A DNA stretch of 47,511 bases. Origin: Chromatiales bacterium (GTDB lineage Bacteria; Pseudomonadota; Gammaproteobacteria; Steroidobacterales; GCA-2729495). The first letter of the stretch is position 1, and each line of letters begins with the position of its first letter. Of the stretch, positions 1-7,411 are shown piece after piece. The notes beneath the pieces were generated by a model. It saw nothing but the letters and a program-made list of their open reading frames with translations, searched no databases and was not told the DNA's origin. Position numbers and translations under genes: made by a program. The stretch is from positions 1-47,511 of the forward strand of contig JAFIFS010000099.1 of the NCBI GenBank assembly GCA_020831895.1, written 5' to 3'.

Positions 1-107
1 GGGGCGCTTCGCGCCGACACGCCCCAAGGCGGCCCGCCGCGCGCTCTACGAGGGGGGGCCGGCCGCCGTGGGGCGCGCGCTCCAGTGGCCGCGCGCGGCC
101 GCCACGC

Positions 108-1067
108 TCACCTGAGCGACGTCGACTCGAGGTAGCGGAAGAACTCCGAGTTGGCGTCGATGAACAGCGTCGTGTTCTCACCCAGGGCGCGATAGCTCTC
201 CAGGGTCTGGAAAAACGCATAGAACGCCGGGTCGGCACCGAAGGACTCACCGTAGATGCGCGTGGCCTCGGCATCGGCGCGGCCCCTGATCTCCTGGGCG
301 CGGCGCTCGGCGTCGGAGCGGATCGTGCGCAGCTCACGCTCCATGTTGCCGAGGATCTCCTGGCTGCGACCCTGGCCCTCGGAGCGGAAACGCGCCGCGA
401 TGCTCTGGCGCTCGGAGATCATCCGGCTCTCGACCTGGTTGCGCACCGAATCGATGTAATTGATGCGCTTGATGCGCACGTCCACCAGCTCGATGCCGAT
501 CTGCGGCATGCGCTCGGCGGCGGCCGCCAGCATCTCGCGCTCGAGCTGGGCACGACCCTTCTTGGGGCGCTCCAGGTCAGCCTGCTCGAGTGCAGTGACT
601 TCCTCCGCCGCGAGGCCTGTCATGTCGACCGCCCAGTCGGCGGAGCGCACGATCTCCTCGAGCTCGGTGCCCGAGATGATGTCACGGGTGACCGAGTCGA
701 TGATGTCGTCGAGGCGCGTGCGCGCACCGCGCTCGTCGCGCACTGAGCGCAGGAACTGCAGCGGGTCGACGATGCGCCAGCGCGCGGTGGTGTCAACGAT
801 GACGAACTCGCGGCCCAGTGTCGGGATCTGGCTCACGTCACCGTCCCAGCCCAGCAGGCGGCGGTCGAAGCGGCGCACCTCCTGGATGAAAGGGATGCGC
901 CAGTGCAGGCCGGGCTGGTCGATGACGTCGCCGATCGGCTCACCAAACTGCACGATGATTCCCTGCTCGGCCTGGTCGATGACGAAGGCGGAGTTGGCGA
1001 CGACGAACGCCGCGAATGCGAGGCCGGCCAGCGGCACCAGCAGTTTACGGTCGGTGGCTTTCATCAT
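108..1067 (-). CDS. hflC: FtsH protease modulator HflC
   Basis: 319-aa SPFH/band-7 protein. With HflK it forms the large membrane complex that surrounds the AAA protease FtsH and limits its access to membrane substrates. One N-terminal membrane segment lies at about residues 10-32. The SPFH domain follows (QAEQGIIVQFGEP, then PGLHWRIPF), and an Ala/Glu/Arg-rich helical region covers about 200-270 (RSEGQGRSQEILG, RRAQEIRGRADAEATRIYG), as usual for HflC. The start codon overlaps the hflK stop by four bases (ATGA), so the two are translationally coupled. A second ATG follows at once (MM), so the start could be one codon later. The DUF2065 gene often found after hflC is not visible in the remaining 107 bases, which are extremely GC-rich and hold nothing I can assign with confidence. 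Confidence 0.96.
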   Translation of the reverse strand: MMKATDRKLLVPLAGLAFAAFVVANSAFVIDQAEQGIIVQFGEPIGDVIDQPGLHWRIPFIQEVRRFDRRLLGWDGDVSQIPTLGREFVIVDTTARWRIVDPLQFLRSVRDERGARTRLDDIIDSVTRDIISGTELEEIVRSADWAVDMTGLAAEEVTALEQADLERPKKGRAQLEREMLAAAAERMPQIGIELVDVRIKRINYIDSVRNQVESRMISERQSIAARFRSEGQGRSQEILGNMERELRTIRSDAERRAQEIRGRADAEATRIYGESFGADPAFYAFFQTLESYRALGENTTLFIDANSEFFRYLESTSLR

Positions 1068-2137
1068 TCACCCCCGCCAGCCCGGGTGGGCTGGGCATCA
1101 CGCAGGTTGAGCAGTGGCAGTGGCGGCACCTGGCCGTCCTGCACGACGATGACGGAACCGATCCGCGGAAGGGTCTCGTTCATCGTCTCGAGGAACAGGC
1201 GCGAGCGCGTGACCTCGGGCACCGAACGATACTCCGCCAGCACCGCGTCGAAGCGTGCCGTCTCGCCGAGCGCGCGGTTCACCCGCTCGGTCGCGTAACC
1301 CTCGGCCTCGGCGATCAGCCGGTTGGCCTCACCCTGGGCACGGGGAATCGCCTGATTGGCCTGCTTGTTGGCCTCGTTGACCATGCGCTCGAGCTCCTGG
1401 CGGGCCTCGTTGACCTCGTTGAAGGCCGGCTGCACCCGGGGTGGCGGTACGACGTCCTGCAACTCCACGGTGATGATCTGGATGCCGTTCTCGTAGCTGT
1501 CCATCGCGGCCTGGATCTCGTCGCGCGCATTGTTGGCGATCTCGACACGACCGACAGTCAGCACCTCGCTGCCGATCCGGTTGCCCACCACCCGGCGCAT
1601 CACCGATTCCGAGAGGTCGCGCAGCGTGCGTGTCGGCTCACGCATCCCGTACAGGTACTGTATCGGGTCGCGGATCCGGTACTGCACCACCCACTCGACC
1701 TGGATGATGTTGAGATCGCCGGTCAGCATCAGCGACTCCTCCGGGAAGTTCCGGTCGGTGAAGCGCGTGCGCCCGTCGTTGGTGCCGTCGGCGGTGCGAA
1801 AACCGAATTCCTGCTTAAGCACGCGCGCAGTCGCCACCTTCTGCACCGTGTCGATGCCGAACGGCAGGCGGAAATGCAGGCCCGGGTCGGTGATGCCGAT
1901 GACGCTGCCGAAACGCTTGACCACCGCCTGCTCCTCGGGCTGCACGGTGTAAAAGCAGCTCAGCACGCCCCAGAGCAGCACGGCCACGGCCGCACCGCCA
2001 GCCAGCATCCGGCTCTGCCCCGGCGTGATCTGGGGCGGAGGCCGGCGAGCGCCGCCGCCGCGACTGCCGGGCTGCGGCCGTTCATGCCAGCCCTTGCCCG
2101 TCAGGATCTCCTCGATCCAGTTCTTGTCCTTGCTCAT
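1064..2137 (-). CDS. hflK: FtsH protease modulator HflK
   Basis: 357-aa partner of HflC. The N-terminus is a Gly/Pro/Arg-rich cytosolic stretch (PQPGSRGGGARRPPPQ, about residues 20-38), typical of HflK. One membrane helix follows at about 43-63 (MLAGGAAVAVLLWGVLSCFY), then the SPFH domain (VQPEEQAVVKRFG, DPGLHFRLPFG) in the periplasm. The C-terminal third is a charged helical region (EARQELERMVNEANKQANQ, EGEANRLIAEAEGYATERV-type repeats), as in other band-7 proteins. Length is normal for the shorter HflK forms. It is the first gene of a two-gene operon; the 334 bases upstream carry a REP palindrome and any promoter. HflX and Hfq, the usual upstream neighbours in enterics and pseudomonads, are not here, so the locus has been rearranged relative to those genomes. 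Confidence 0.96.
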   Translation of the reverse strand: MSKDKNWIEEILTGKGWHERPQPGSRGGGARRPPPQITPGQSRMLAGGAAVAVLLWGVLSCFYTVQPEEQAVVKRFGSVIGITDPGLHFRLPFGIDTVQKVATARVLKQEFGFRTADGTNDGRTRFTDRNFPEESLMLTGDLNIIQVEWVVQYRIRDPIQYLYGMREPTRTLRDLSESVMRRVVGNRIGSEVLTVGRVEIANNARDEIQAAMDSYENGIQIITVELQDVVPPPRVQPAFNEVNEARQELERMVNEANKQANQAIPRAQGEANRLIAEAEGYATERVNRALGETARFDAVLAEYRSVPEVTRSRLFLETMNETLPRIGSVIVVQDGQVPPLPLLNLRDAQPTRAGGGE

Positions 2138-2471
2138 CTGCAGAATATCCCCGGTGGTTCAACTGTCGGCGCAGGTTTCATGCGGATTACTGTGGGAGTG
2201 GTTTGTGCCAGTGGGAGCGGCTGCCTGTGGGAGCGGCTTCAGCCGCGAATCAGCTTCAGGACATTCGCGGCTGAAGCCGCTCCCACAGGGGAGAAGCCGC
2301 TCCCACTGGCGCACACCGCGGCCGCCGGGCAGGATAACAGAGCCGCAGCCTGCGCGAGGCTGCGGATATCACCGCTCTCCGGTCACCTGCGGCGGCGCGA
2401 CAAAGCAAAGGAAACAATCGCTTGCACAATTCCAGTCGCCAGCCGGGGTCAGGAAGCTGTATGGTGTGCTC
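2138..2471. other. intergenic region between hflK and a small plus-strand gene
   Basis: The 334 bases separate two divergently transcribed genes, so they should hold both promoters. The central part (2191-2315) is taken up by a REP-like palindrome listed separately. I found no convincing -35/-10 pair for either direction and no other ORF with a plausible ribosome binding site. Just before the plus-strand gene there is an AGGAAG at 2451-2456. Confidence 0.5.
2204..2315. repeat. REP-like nested palindrome
   Basis: Two inverted repeats are nested. The inner arms are 27 bases each and perfectly complementary (2224-2250 and 2263-2289) around a 12-base loop. The outer arms are 16 bases, also perfect (2207-2222 and 2295-2310). 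Both contain the core GTGGGAGCGGCT; the inner one continues as TCAGCCGCGAAT. A further partial copy (TGTGGGAGTGG) lies at 2191-2201. This core is the familiar REP sequence of pseudomonads and Xanthomonadaceae, normally spread between genes by a RAYT (Y1-type transposase). No RAYT gene is in this window. It may also act as an mRNA-stabilising or transcription-blocking hairpin between the two divergent genes. Confidence 0.85.
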
Positions 2472-2756
2472 ATGCCAAAGAAAGCTTCACAGGGCGCAGA
2501 GGTGCCGGAGACCGGCGAACCGTACCGTCTGAACTCGATCGCGAAAGCTGAAGCACCAGTCGACGGTGGAAGCAGCAACTGGTATCGCTACGAGATCACC
2601 CAGGGCGACAACACGATTGTCGGGCATCGCCACGGCGGGCTGAAGGCCGTGACCTCCGCGGTCGAGGACATCGTGGACCGGCTGAACGAGCGCCGGGGCG
2701 GCAAGACAGGCCGGGTGCAGCTGACGCCCTCACGCAAGCGGGCCGCTGCCCGCTGA
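2472..2756 (+). CDS. small conserved hypothetical protein
   Basis: 94-aa soluble protein with no signal peptide or membrane segment. Visible features are an N-terminal Lys/Ala stretch, a central WYRYEITQGDNTIVGHRHGG motif, an amphipathic helix (AVTSAVEDIVDRLNERR) and a basic Arg/Lys-rich tail (PSRKRAAAR). I believe close relatives occur as uncharacterised proteins in Xanthomonadaceae, but I do not know a function. The basic tail and small size would fit a nucleic-acid-associated protein; that is a guess. The ATG at 2472 is used here. An in-frame GTG at 2466 has a better-spaced Shine-Dalgarno (AGGAAG, nine bases upstream) and would add two residues. The gene ends 62 bases before the isocitrate dehydrogenase and reads the same way. 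Confidence 0.7.
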   Translation: MPKKASQGAEVPETGEPYRLNSIAKAEAPVDGGSSNWYRYEITQGDNTIVGHRHGGLKAVTSAVEDIVDRLNERRGGKTGRVQLTPSRKRAAAR

Positions 2757-2804
2757 CGCCTCCGCAGGGCCGCCCAGGCCCCGGCGGTCCGGGCAGCGAT
2801 GCTC

Positions 2805-2810
2805 TATACT
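2805..2810 (+). promoter_or_regulatory. candidate -10 box of the isocitrate dehydrogenase gene
   Basis: TATACT at 2805-2810 is a near-perfect sigma-70 -10 box and ends eight bases before the ATG at 2819. Transcription would then begin at or within two bases of the start codon. There is no Shine-Dalgarno sequence in the 15 bases before the ATG, which fits a leaderless message. No good -35 is seen at the usual distance. Confidence 0.4.
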
Positions 2811-2818
2811 GCCGCACC

Positions 2819-3841
2819 ATGGCAAGACATCCCGCAGTCCTGATTCCTGGTGACGGCATAGGCCCCGAGGTCACGGAAGCCGTCGTTCGCATCCTCGAGG
2901 CCGCCGGCGCGACCATTGCATGGGAGGAGCAGCCCGCCGGACTCGCGGCGCTGGAGCAGACCGGCGAGGTGCTGCCGTCCAGGACGCTGGACGCCATCAG
3001 CCGCACGAAACTCGCACTCAAGGGCCCCTGCACCACTCCGGTCGGCGAAGGCTTCTCGTCGGTCAACGTGCAGCTGCGAAAGGCCTTCAATCTCTACGCG
3101 GCGGTGCGCCCGGTGCGCAGCCTGCCCGGCGTCGAAACCCGCTTCCGCGACGTGGACCTGGTGATCATCCGCGAGAACACCGAGGGGCTCTACAGCGGGG
3201 TCGAGAACGAGATCACGCCGGGCGTGGTCATGAGCATGAAGGTGGCAACCACCCGGGGCTGCGAGCGCATAGCGCGCTGGGCCTTCAACTACGCGCGCCA
3301 GCGCGACCGGCGGCGCATCACGGTGTTCCACAAGGCGAACATCATGAAGCTGACCGACGGGCTCTTCATCCGCTGCGCGCGCGAGGCTCATGCCGAGGGC
3401 TACTCGGACATCGCCTATGAAGAGGCGATCATCGATGCCGGCTGCATGCGCCTGGTCCAGGATCCCGGCCAGTTCGACATGCTGCTGCTGGAGAACCTGT
3501 ACGGCGACGTGGTCAGCGACCTCTGTGCCGGCCTGGTGGGCGGGCTCGGCGTGGTTCCGGGGGCGAACATCGGCGATGATGGCGCGATATTCGAGGCCGT
3601 GCATGGATCAGCCCCCGATATTGCCGGCAAGGGCCTGGCCAACCCGCTGGCGCTGCTGATGTCGGCCGTGATGCTGCTGAACTACCTGGTGGAACAGACT
3701 GGCGATGAGGCCTGCCGGACGGCTGCGACCCGGATCAAGGCGGCGTATGATCTGGCCTTGGAGCAGGGCGAGAAGACCCGCGACCTCGGCGGCCAGCTGA
3801 GCACCAACGAGTTTGCCGATGCCGTGATCGCCCGCCTCTAG
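2819..3841 (+). CDS. NAD-dependent isocitrate dehydrogenase
   Basis: 340-aa member of the isocitrate/3-isopropylmalate dehydrogenase family. It oxidatively decarboxylates isocitrate to 2-oxoglutarate in the TCA cycle. Motifs in order: GDGIGPEV near residue 11, RENTEGLYSG about 115-124 (substrate site), HKANIMKLTDGLF about 170, the signature LYGDVVSDL about 225, and ANIGDDGAIFEAVHGSAPDI about 249-268. The cofactor loop has Asp267-Ile268 where NADP enzymes of the E. coli Icd type have Lys-Tyr; this predicts NAD as cofactor. The short length and the absence of the large Icd insert separate it from E. coli Icd. A 3-isopropylmalate or homoisocitrate dehydrogenase is the main alternative, but the SSVNVQLRK-type phosphorylation-loop region favours isocitrate. 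No leuB-type neighbours adjoin it. Confidence 0.9.
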   Translation: MARHPAVLIPGDGIGPEVTEAVVRILEAAGATIAWEEQPAGLAALEQTGEVLPSRTLDAISRTKLALKGPCTTPVGEGFSSVNVQLRKAFNLYAAVRPVRSLPGVETRFRDVDLVIIRENTEGLYSGVENEITPGVVMSMKVATTRGCERIARWAFNYARQRDRRRITVFHKANIMKLTDGLFIRCAREAHAEGYSDIAYEEAIIDAGCMRLVQDPGQFDMLLLENLYGDVVSDLCAGLVGGLGVVPGANIGDDGAIFEAVHGSAPDIAGKGLANPLALLMSAVMLLNYLVEQTGDEACRTAATRIKAAYDLALEQGEKTRDLGGQLSTNEFADAVIARL

Positions 3842-3889
3842 GTCAGACCGGACAACACAACAACAATAAGCACAAGAGGCTCATCATCG

Positions 3890-5473
3890 ATGAGCGACGG
3901 ACCGGACAACAGGAATGCGCGCCGCACGGCGCGACGTGAGAGCCTGCGCGTGGTTGCGCTGTACCTGCTCGTGGCTGTCGCCTGGATCGGGTTTTCCGAC
4001 CAGGTCCTGCTGCAGTGGATCGACAACCCGGTCGTGATGGCGCGCCTGCAAACGCTGAAGGGCATCGGCTTCGTCGTGGTATCGGCCATCGGCCTGTATG
4101 TGCTGGTAGGTCACGGCATGCGGATGACCCTGCGCAGCGCCGAACTCGAACGCCAGCTGCGCTACGACCCGCTGACCGGCCTGCCCAATCGCGAGACACT
4201 GCTCTCGATGATGCAGCCGCTGCTGCAGATCGCCCGGGAACGGCGCACTGCACTGGCGGTCGTTGCGGTGCATGTCGATGAGCTGCGCCAGATCAACGAG
4301 TCGCTCGGTATCGGTGCCGGCGACCAGGTGCTGGCCGAGGTCTCCGCCAGGCTGCGCGCGGAACTGAAGTCCGGCGACCTGCTGGCGCGCGCTACTGGCA
4401 ACACCTTCGTCGCCGTGGTCGATGACCCGATGCATGCCGAGGGGATCAGGGACATCGCGCGGACCGTGCTGCGCTGCCTGGCCGAACCGCTGCAGGTCAA
4501 CGGCGTAGAATGCCGCGTCTCGGGCAGTGTCGGCATCAGCCGTTTCCCCGAGGACCATGCGCAACCGGCTGGCCTGCTCGAGGCAGCGGAAGCAGCCCTG
4601 GCCCGTGCGCGCACGATGACCGGCTGGCGCGTCAGCTTCTACAGCGCGGGCTTCTCGCAGGCGGCAACGGCACGTTTCCGGCTGGAGAACGACCTGCGCC
4701 GGGCCATCGACGAGCACCAGCTGTCACTCTTCTTCCAGCCCCAGGTGCGGCTGGCCGACAGTCAGCCCTGCGGGGTCGAGGCATTGCTGCGCTGGCATCA
4801 TCCGGAGCTCGGTGAGATCCCGCCGGGGCAGTTCATCGCGCTGGCCGAGGAGACCGGGCTCATCGTCCCGCTCGGTGAATGGCTGCTCGAGTCGGCCTGC
4901 AGCGAGGCGCGCCGCTGGCTCGACGACGGACTGCCGCCACTGCGGCTCGGCATCAACCTGTCGCGCCAGCAGTTCACCTCGCGCCGGCTGGTGCTGAACC
5001 TGCAGCGTCTGCTGCAGCGACACAGGATCGGGGCCAGCCACCTCGAGTTCGAGATCACCGAGACCCTGACGATGCGTGACCCCGACCTCTCGCGCAAGGT
5101 GATCGAGCAGCTCAAGGAAATCGGCTTCAGGATCGCGATCGACGATTTCGGCACCGGTCACTCCTCGCTGGCCTGGCTGCAGTACCTGCCCGTGGACCAG
5201 CTGAAAATCGATGGTTCCTTCCTGGCCGGCGTGCCCGGCAATGCGCGCAACGAGGCGATCTGCCGGACGATCGTGCGGCTTGGCCGTGACCTTGGCCTGT
5301 CGACGCTGGTCGAGCGCATCGAGACGGATGCACAACGCCAGCTGCTGATCCAGGCCGGTTGCGACGAGGGCCAGGGTCACCTGTTCAGTGAGGCACTGAG
5401 CTCGGAAGACCTGCGCCGCTGGTTCCGCGGCCAGGCCCAGCCGGCGGGCGCAAGCGCGCGCGACGCCGGCTGA
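3890..5473 (+). CDS. membrane GGDEF-EAL protein, likely c-di-GMP phosphodiesterase
   Basis: 527 aa. Two membrane helices at about residues 19-38 and 55-76 enclose a short loop. A GGDEF-fold domain covers about 90-225 and an EAL domain about 240-500. The GGDEF signature is replaced by TGNTF at 169-173, so diguanylate cyclase activity should be lost. The EAL domain keeps its markers: Glu297-Ala-Leu (VEALLRWHHP), INLSRQQF, EITETL, IDDFGTGHSSL and LKIDGSF, so hydrolysis of c-di-GMP to pGpG is plausible. The usual AEGVET loop reads VERIETD; it keeps the glutamates but is not canonical. A dead GGDEF in such hybrids often binds GTP as an allosteric input. There is no PAS, HAMP or other recognisable sensor. 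It converges with leuA, whose stop is 13 bases away. Confidence 0.92.
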   Translation: MSDGPDNRNARRTARRESLRVVALYLLVAVAWIGFSDQVLLQWIDNPVVMARLQTLKGIGFVVVSAIGLYVLVGHGMRMTLRSAELERQLRYDPLTGLPNRETLLSMMQPLLQIARERRTALAVVAVHVDELRQINESLGIGAGDQVLAEVSARLRAELKSGDLLARATGNTFVAVVDDPMHAEGIRDIARTVLRCLAEPLQVNGVECRVSGSVGISRFPEDHAQPAGLLEAAEAALARARTMTGWRVSFYSAGFSQAATARFRLENDLRRAIDEHQLSLFFQPQVRLADSQPCGVEALLRWHHPELGEIPPGQFIALAEETGLIVPLGEWLLESACSEARRWLDDGLPPLRLGINLSRQQFTSRRLVLNLQRLLQRHRIGASHLEFEITETLTMRDPDLSRKVIEQLKEIGFRIAIDDFGTGHSSLAWLQYLPVDQLKIDGSFLAGVPGNARNEAICRTIVRLGRDLGLSTLVERIETDAQRQLLIQAGCDEGQGHLFSEALSSEDLRRWFRGQAQPAGASARDAG

Positions 5474-5486
5474 ACCCGGACACTGC

Positions 5487-7178
5487 TCAGGCCACGACCT
5501 GCGGCAGCGAGTGCGCGATGACGATGTCCGGCCGGACGGACGCGAGCCGGTTCAGGCCCGAGATCACCGCCCGCAGCGAGGCGGTGACAATGTTGGCATC
5601 CAGCCCGACACCGAAGAGGCTGCCCGGCACACCATCGGCGGCCAGCTCGACGAAAGCCGCGGCGCGCGCATCGGCCCCGCCGGACGTCGAGCGCTCCTCG
5701 TAACCCAGCACGCGCACGGGGCTGCCAAGCGCATCGAGCGCCGCATCGATCGGCCCGTTGCCAATGCCACGAAGGGTCACGCGCCGCCCAGCGACCCGCA
5801 GCTGTAGCGTGATGCCCTGGCGCTCACCCTGGGCCGTGAGCTCGTGGCTGACAAGCTCAAGCGGCACAGCGGGCTCCAGGTAGATGCCGCTGAAGCAGCG
5901 CCAGATCTCTGCAGCCGTGATCTCGCCCCCGGTGGTGTCGGCCAGCTGCTGGATGCGCGCGCTGAACTCGACCTGCAGGCGCCGCGGCAGCACGATGCCG
6001 TACTCGCGCTCGAGCAGGAAGGCGATGCCCCCCTTGCCGGACTGGCTGTTGACCCGGATCAGCGAGTCGTAGGTCCGGCCGAGGTCTGCCGGGTCCACCG
6101 GCAGGTAGGGCACGGACCACTGCGCCTGGCCGGCCTGGGCCGCCATGCCCTTGCGTATCGCGTCCTGGTGCGAGCCGGAGAACGCCGTGAACACGAGGTC
6201 GCCCGCATAGGGGTGGCGCGGGTGGACCGGCAGACCGGTGCAGCGCTCCCAGGTGCGGGTGATCTCGGCGATGCGCGCGAAGTCCAGCCCTGGGTCGACG
6301 CCCTGAGAGTAGAGATTGAGCGCGAGCGTAACGAGATCGACGTTGCCCGTGCGCTCGCCGTTGCCGAACAGGCAGCCCTCCACGCGCTCGGCGCCCGCCA
6401 TCAAGGCCAGCTCGGCCGCCGCGACGGCCGTGCCACGGTCATTGTGCGGGTGCACGCTGAGCGTGACCTGGCTGCGCCGCGAGAGGTGGCGGTGCATCCA
6501 CTCGATCTGATCGGCATAGACGTTCGGCGTGGCCATCTCGACGGTGGCCGGCAGGTTGATGATAACCCGCTCCGCGCCCTGCGGGTCCCAGGCATCGACC
6601 ACCGAATTGCAGATCGACAAGGCGAACTCCGGCTCCGTGGCCGAGAAGGTCTCCGCGCTGTACTCGAAGCCCCAGCGCGTTTCCGGGTGCTGCGCGGTGA
6701 GCTCGCGTATCAGCCGTGTCGCATCGACGGTGAGCGCGGTGAGCTCCTGCTCACTCATGCCGAACACGTTCTGCCGGAACACGGGTGAGGTCGCCGTGTA
6801 CAGGTGCACGATCGCCTCCGGCGCGCCGGCGAGCGCGGCGACCGTGCGGCGGATCAGCTCCGGGCGGGCCGGCGTGAGCGCGATGATGCGAACGCCCGCC
6901 GGAATCTCACCGCCCTCGATCAGGACCCGCACGAAATCGAACTCAATGCTCGAGGCGGCCGGAAAGGCCACCTCGATCTCGCGAAAGCCGATCGCCACCA
7001 GCAGGCGGAACAGCTCGAGCTTGCGCGCGGCGTCCATCGGCTCGAACAGCGCCTGGTTGCCGTCGCGCAGGTCCGTACTCATCCAGGTCGGCGCGCAGGT
7101 GAGCGGCTGGTCGGGCCAGCTGCGTTCCGGGTTGGGCCGGGCAGGAAACGGGCGGTACTTGCTTGTCTGCGGACTCAT
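5487..7178 (-). CDS. leuA: 2-isopropylmalate synthase
   Basis: 563 aa. Condenses acetyl-CoA with 2-oxoisovalerate, the first committed step of leucine synthesis. It belongs to the long (type 2, actinobacterial-like) LeuA group, as shown by the N-terminal RYRPFP-type segment (here KYRPFPARPNPERSWPDQ) before the TIM barrel. Catalytic motifs: STDLRDGNQAL near residue 34 (metal Asp), SVHPHNDRGTA (HxH metal ligands) and GNGERTGNVDL. The C-terminal about 150 residues form the LeuA allosteric domain that senses leucine. The ATG at 7178 is preceded by AAGGAG seven bases upstream; upstream extension of the frame has no family similarity. A leucine-rich leader peptide precedes it. There is no leuB/C/D next to it, so this is a stand-alone leuA. 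Confidence 0.95.
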   Translation of the reverse strand: MSPQTSKYRPFPARPNPERSWPDQPLTCAPTWMSTDLRDGNQALFEPMDAARKLELFRLLVAIGFREIEVAFPAASSIEFDFVRVLIEGGEIPAGVRIIALTPARPELIRRTVAALAGAPEAIVHLYTATSPVFRQNVFGMSEQELTALTVDATRLIRELTAQHPETRWGFEYSAETFSATEPEFALSICNSVVDAWDPQGAERVIINLPATVEMATPNVYADQIEWMHRHLSRRSQVTLSVHPHNDRGTAVAAAELALMAGAERVEGCLFGNGERTGNVDLVTLALNLYSQGVDPGLDFARIAEITRTWERCTGLPVHPRHPYAGDLVFTAFSGSHQDAIRKGMAAQAGQAQWSVPYLPVDPADLGRTYDSLIRVNSQSGKGGIAFLLEREYGIVLPRRLQVEFSARIQQLADTTGGEITAAEIWRCFSGIYLEPAVPLELVSHELTAQGERQGITLQLRVAGRRVTLRGIGNGPIDAALDALGSPVRVLGYEERSTSGGADARAAAFVELAADGVPGSLFGVGLDANIVTASLRAVISGLNRLASVRPDIVIAHSLPQVVA

Positions 7179-7244
7179 GACGATGCTCCTTGGACGAGTG
7201 CAGCCGGCCTCCGCGGCAGACCCGGACCGGGCACATGAACGCGG

Positions 7245-7260
7245 GTCCCGGCAGCGGGAC
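7245..7260 (-). promoter_or_regulatory. hairpin between leu leader peptide and leuA, possible attenuator stem
   Basis: A six-base perfect GC stem (7255-7260 with 7245-7250) with a four-base loop lies in the leuA leader transcript, 30 bases after the leader-peptide stop. No T-tract follows on the minus strand, so it is not a textbook terminator. It could be the attenuator or a pausing structure. A seven-base stem (7293-7299 with 7305-7311, five-base loop) overlaps the end of the leader peptide coding sequence and is the likely 1:2 pause hairpin. Confidence 0.4.
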
Positions 7261-7289
7261 ACGAGGGAATCAGCGATGTGGGACGGGGG

Positions 7290-7376
7290 TTAGCTGCGCG
7301 CGGGGCGCAGCAGCAGAAGCAGCCCGGCCAGGCTGGCGCGGGCAGAGGGAAGAACGAGCTTCTGCTGCATGGTCAT
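7290..7376 (-). CDS. leuL: leu leader peptide (attenuation leader of leuA)
   Basis: A 28-codon ORF upstream of leuA, starting MTMQQKLVL and ending RPARS before TAA. Codons 19-23 are five consecutive leucines (CTG CTT CTG CTG CTG); leucines also occur at 7, 9 and 16, so 8 of 28 residues are Leu. This is the classic design of a transcription-attenuation leader: when charged tRNA-Leu is scarce the ribosome stalls in the run and changes folding of the downstream RNA. The peptide stop lies 111 bases before the leuA start. A sigma-70-like promoter sits right upstream and there is no Shine-Dalgarno, so the peptide may be translated leaderless. A second in-frame ATG is at codon 3. Not too short to be real: enteric LeuL has 28 residues. 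Confidence 0.85.
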   Translation of the reverse strand: MTMQQKLVLPSARASLAGLLLLLRPARS

Positions 7377-7382
7377 CGGGCT

Positions 7383-7411
7383 AAATTAGTGCAGAGCCCC
7401 TGAGCCGTCAA
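7383..7411 (-). promoter_or_regulatory. sigma-70-like promoter of leuL-leuA
   Basis: On the minus strand TTGACG (7411-7406) and TAATTT (7388-7383) are separated by 17 bases. The first base of the leader-peptide ATG (7376) is seven bases past the -10 box, close to where transcription should start. The -35 box overlaps the last codons of the upstream amidohydrolase gene (stop at 7408), so leuA is an independent unit. Confidence 0.6.

Noticed and set aside
2-115. A plus-strand open frame at the left edge ending in TGA at 113-115, reading like the C-terminus of a protein
   Set aside because: It overlaps the end of hflC by a few bases and has no recognisable motif; the region is so GC-rich that stop-free frames occur by chance. 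It could be the tail of a convergent gene, but the window shows too little of it.
1016-2551. Long plus-strand open frame antisense to hflK
   Set aside because: Low-complexity, His/Arg/Leu/Val-rich translation that mirrors the hflK gene; no ribosome site or family match. The same holds for the plus-strand frame opposite the molybdenum hydroxylase (9825-11690) and the one opposite the RND permease (20443-22098).
3846-3911. A 12-base repeat (GACCGGACAACA) at 3846 and 3900 flanking the GGDEF-EAL start
   Set aside because: Two copies with 42 bases between, one of which lies inside the coding sequence; no palindrome or known operator. A chance duplication is the simpler reading.
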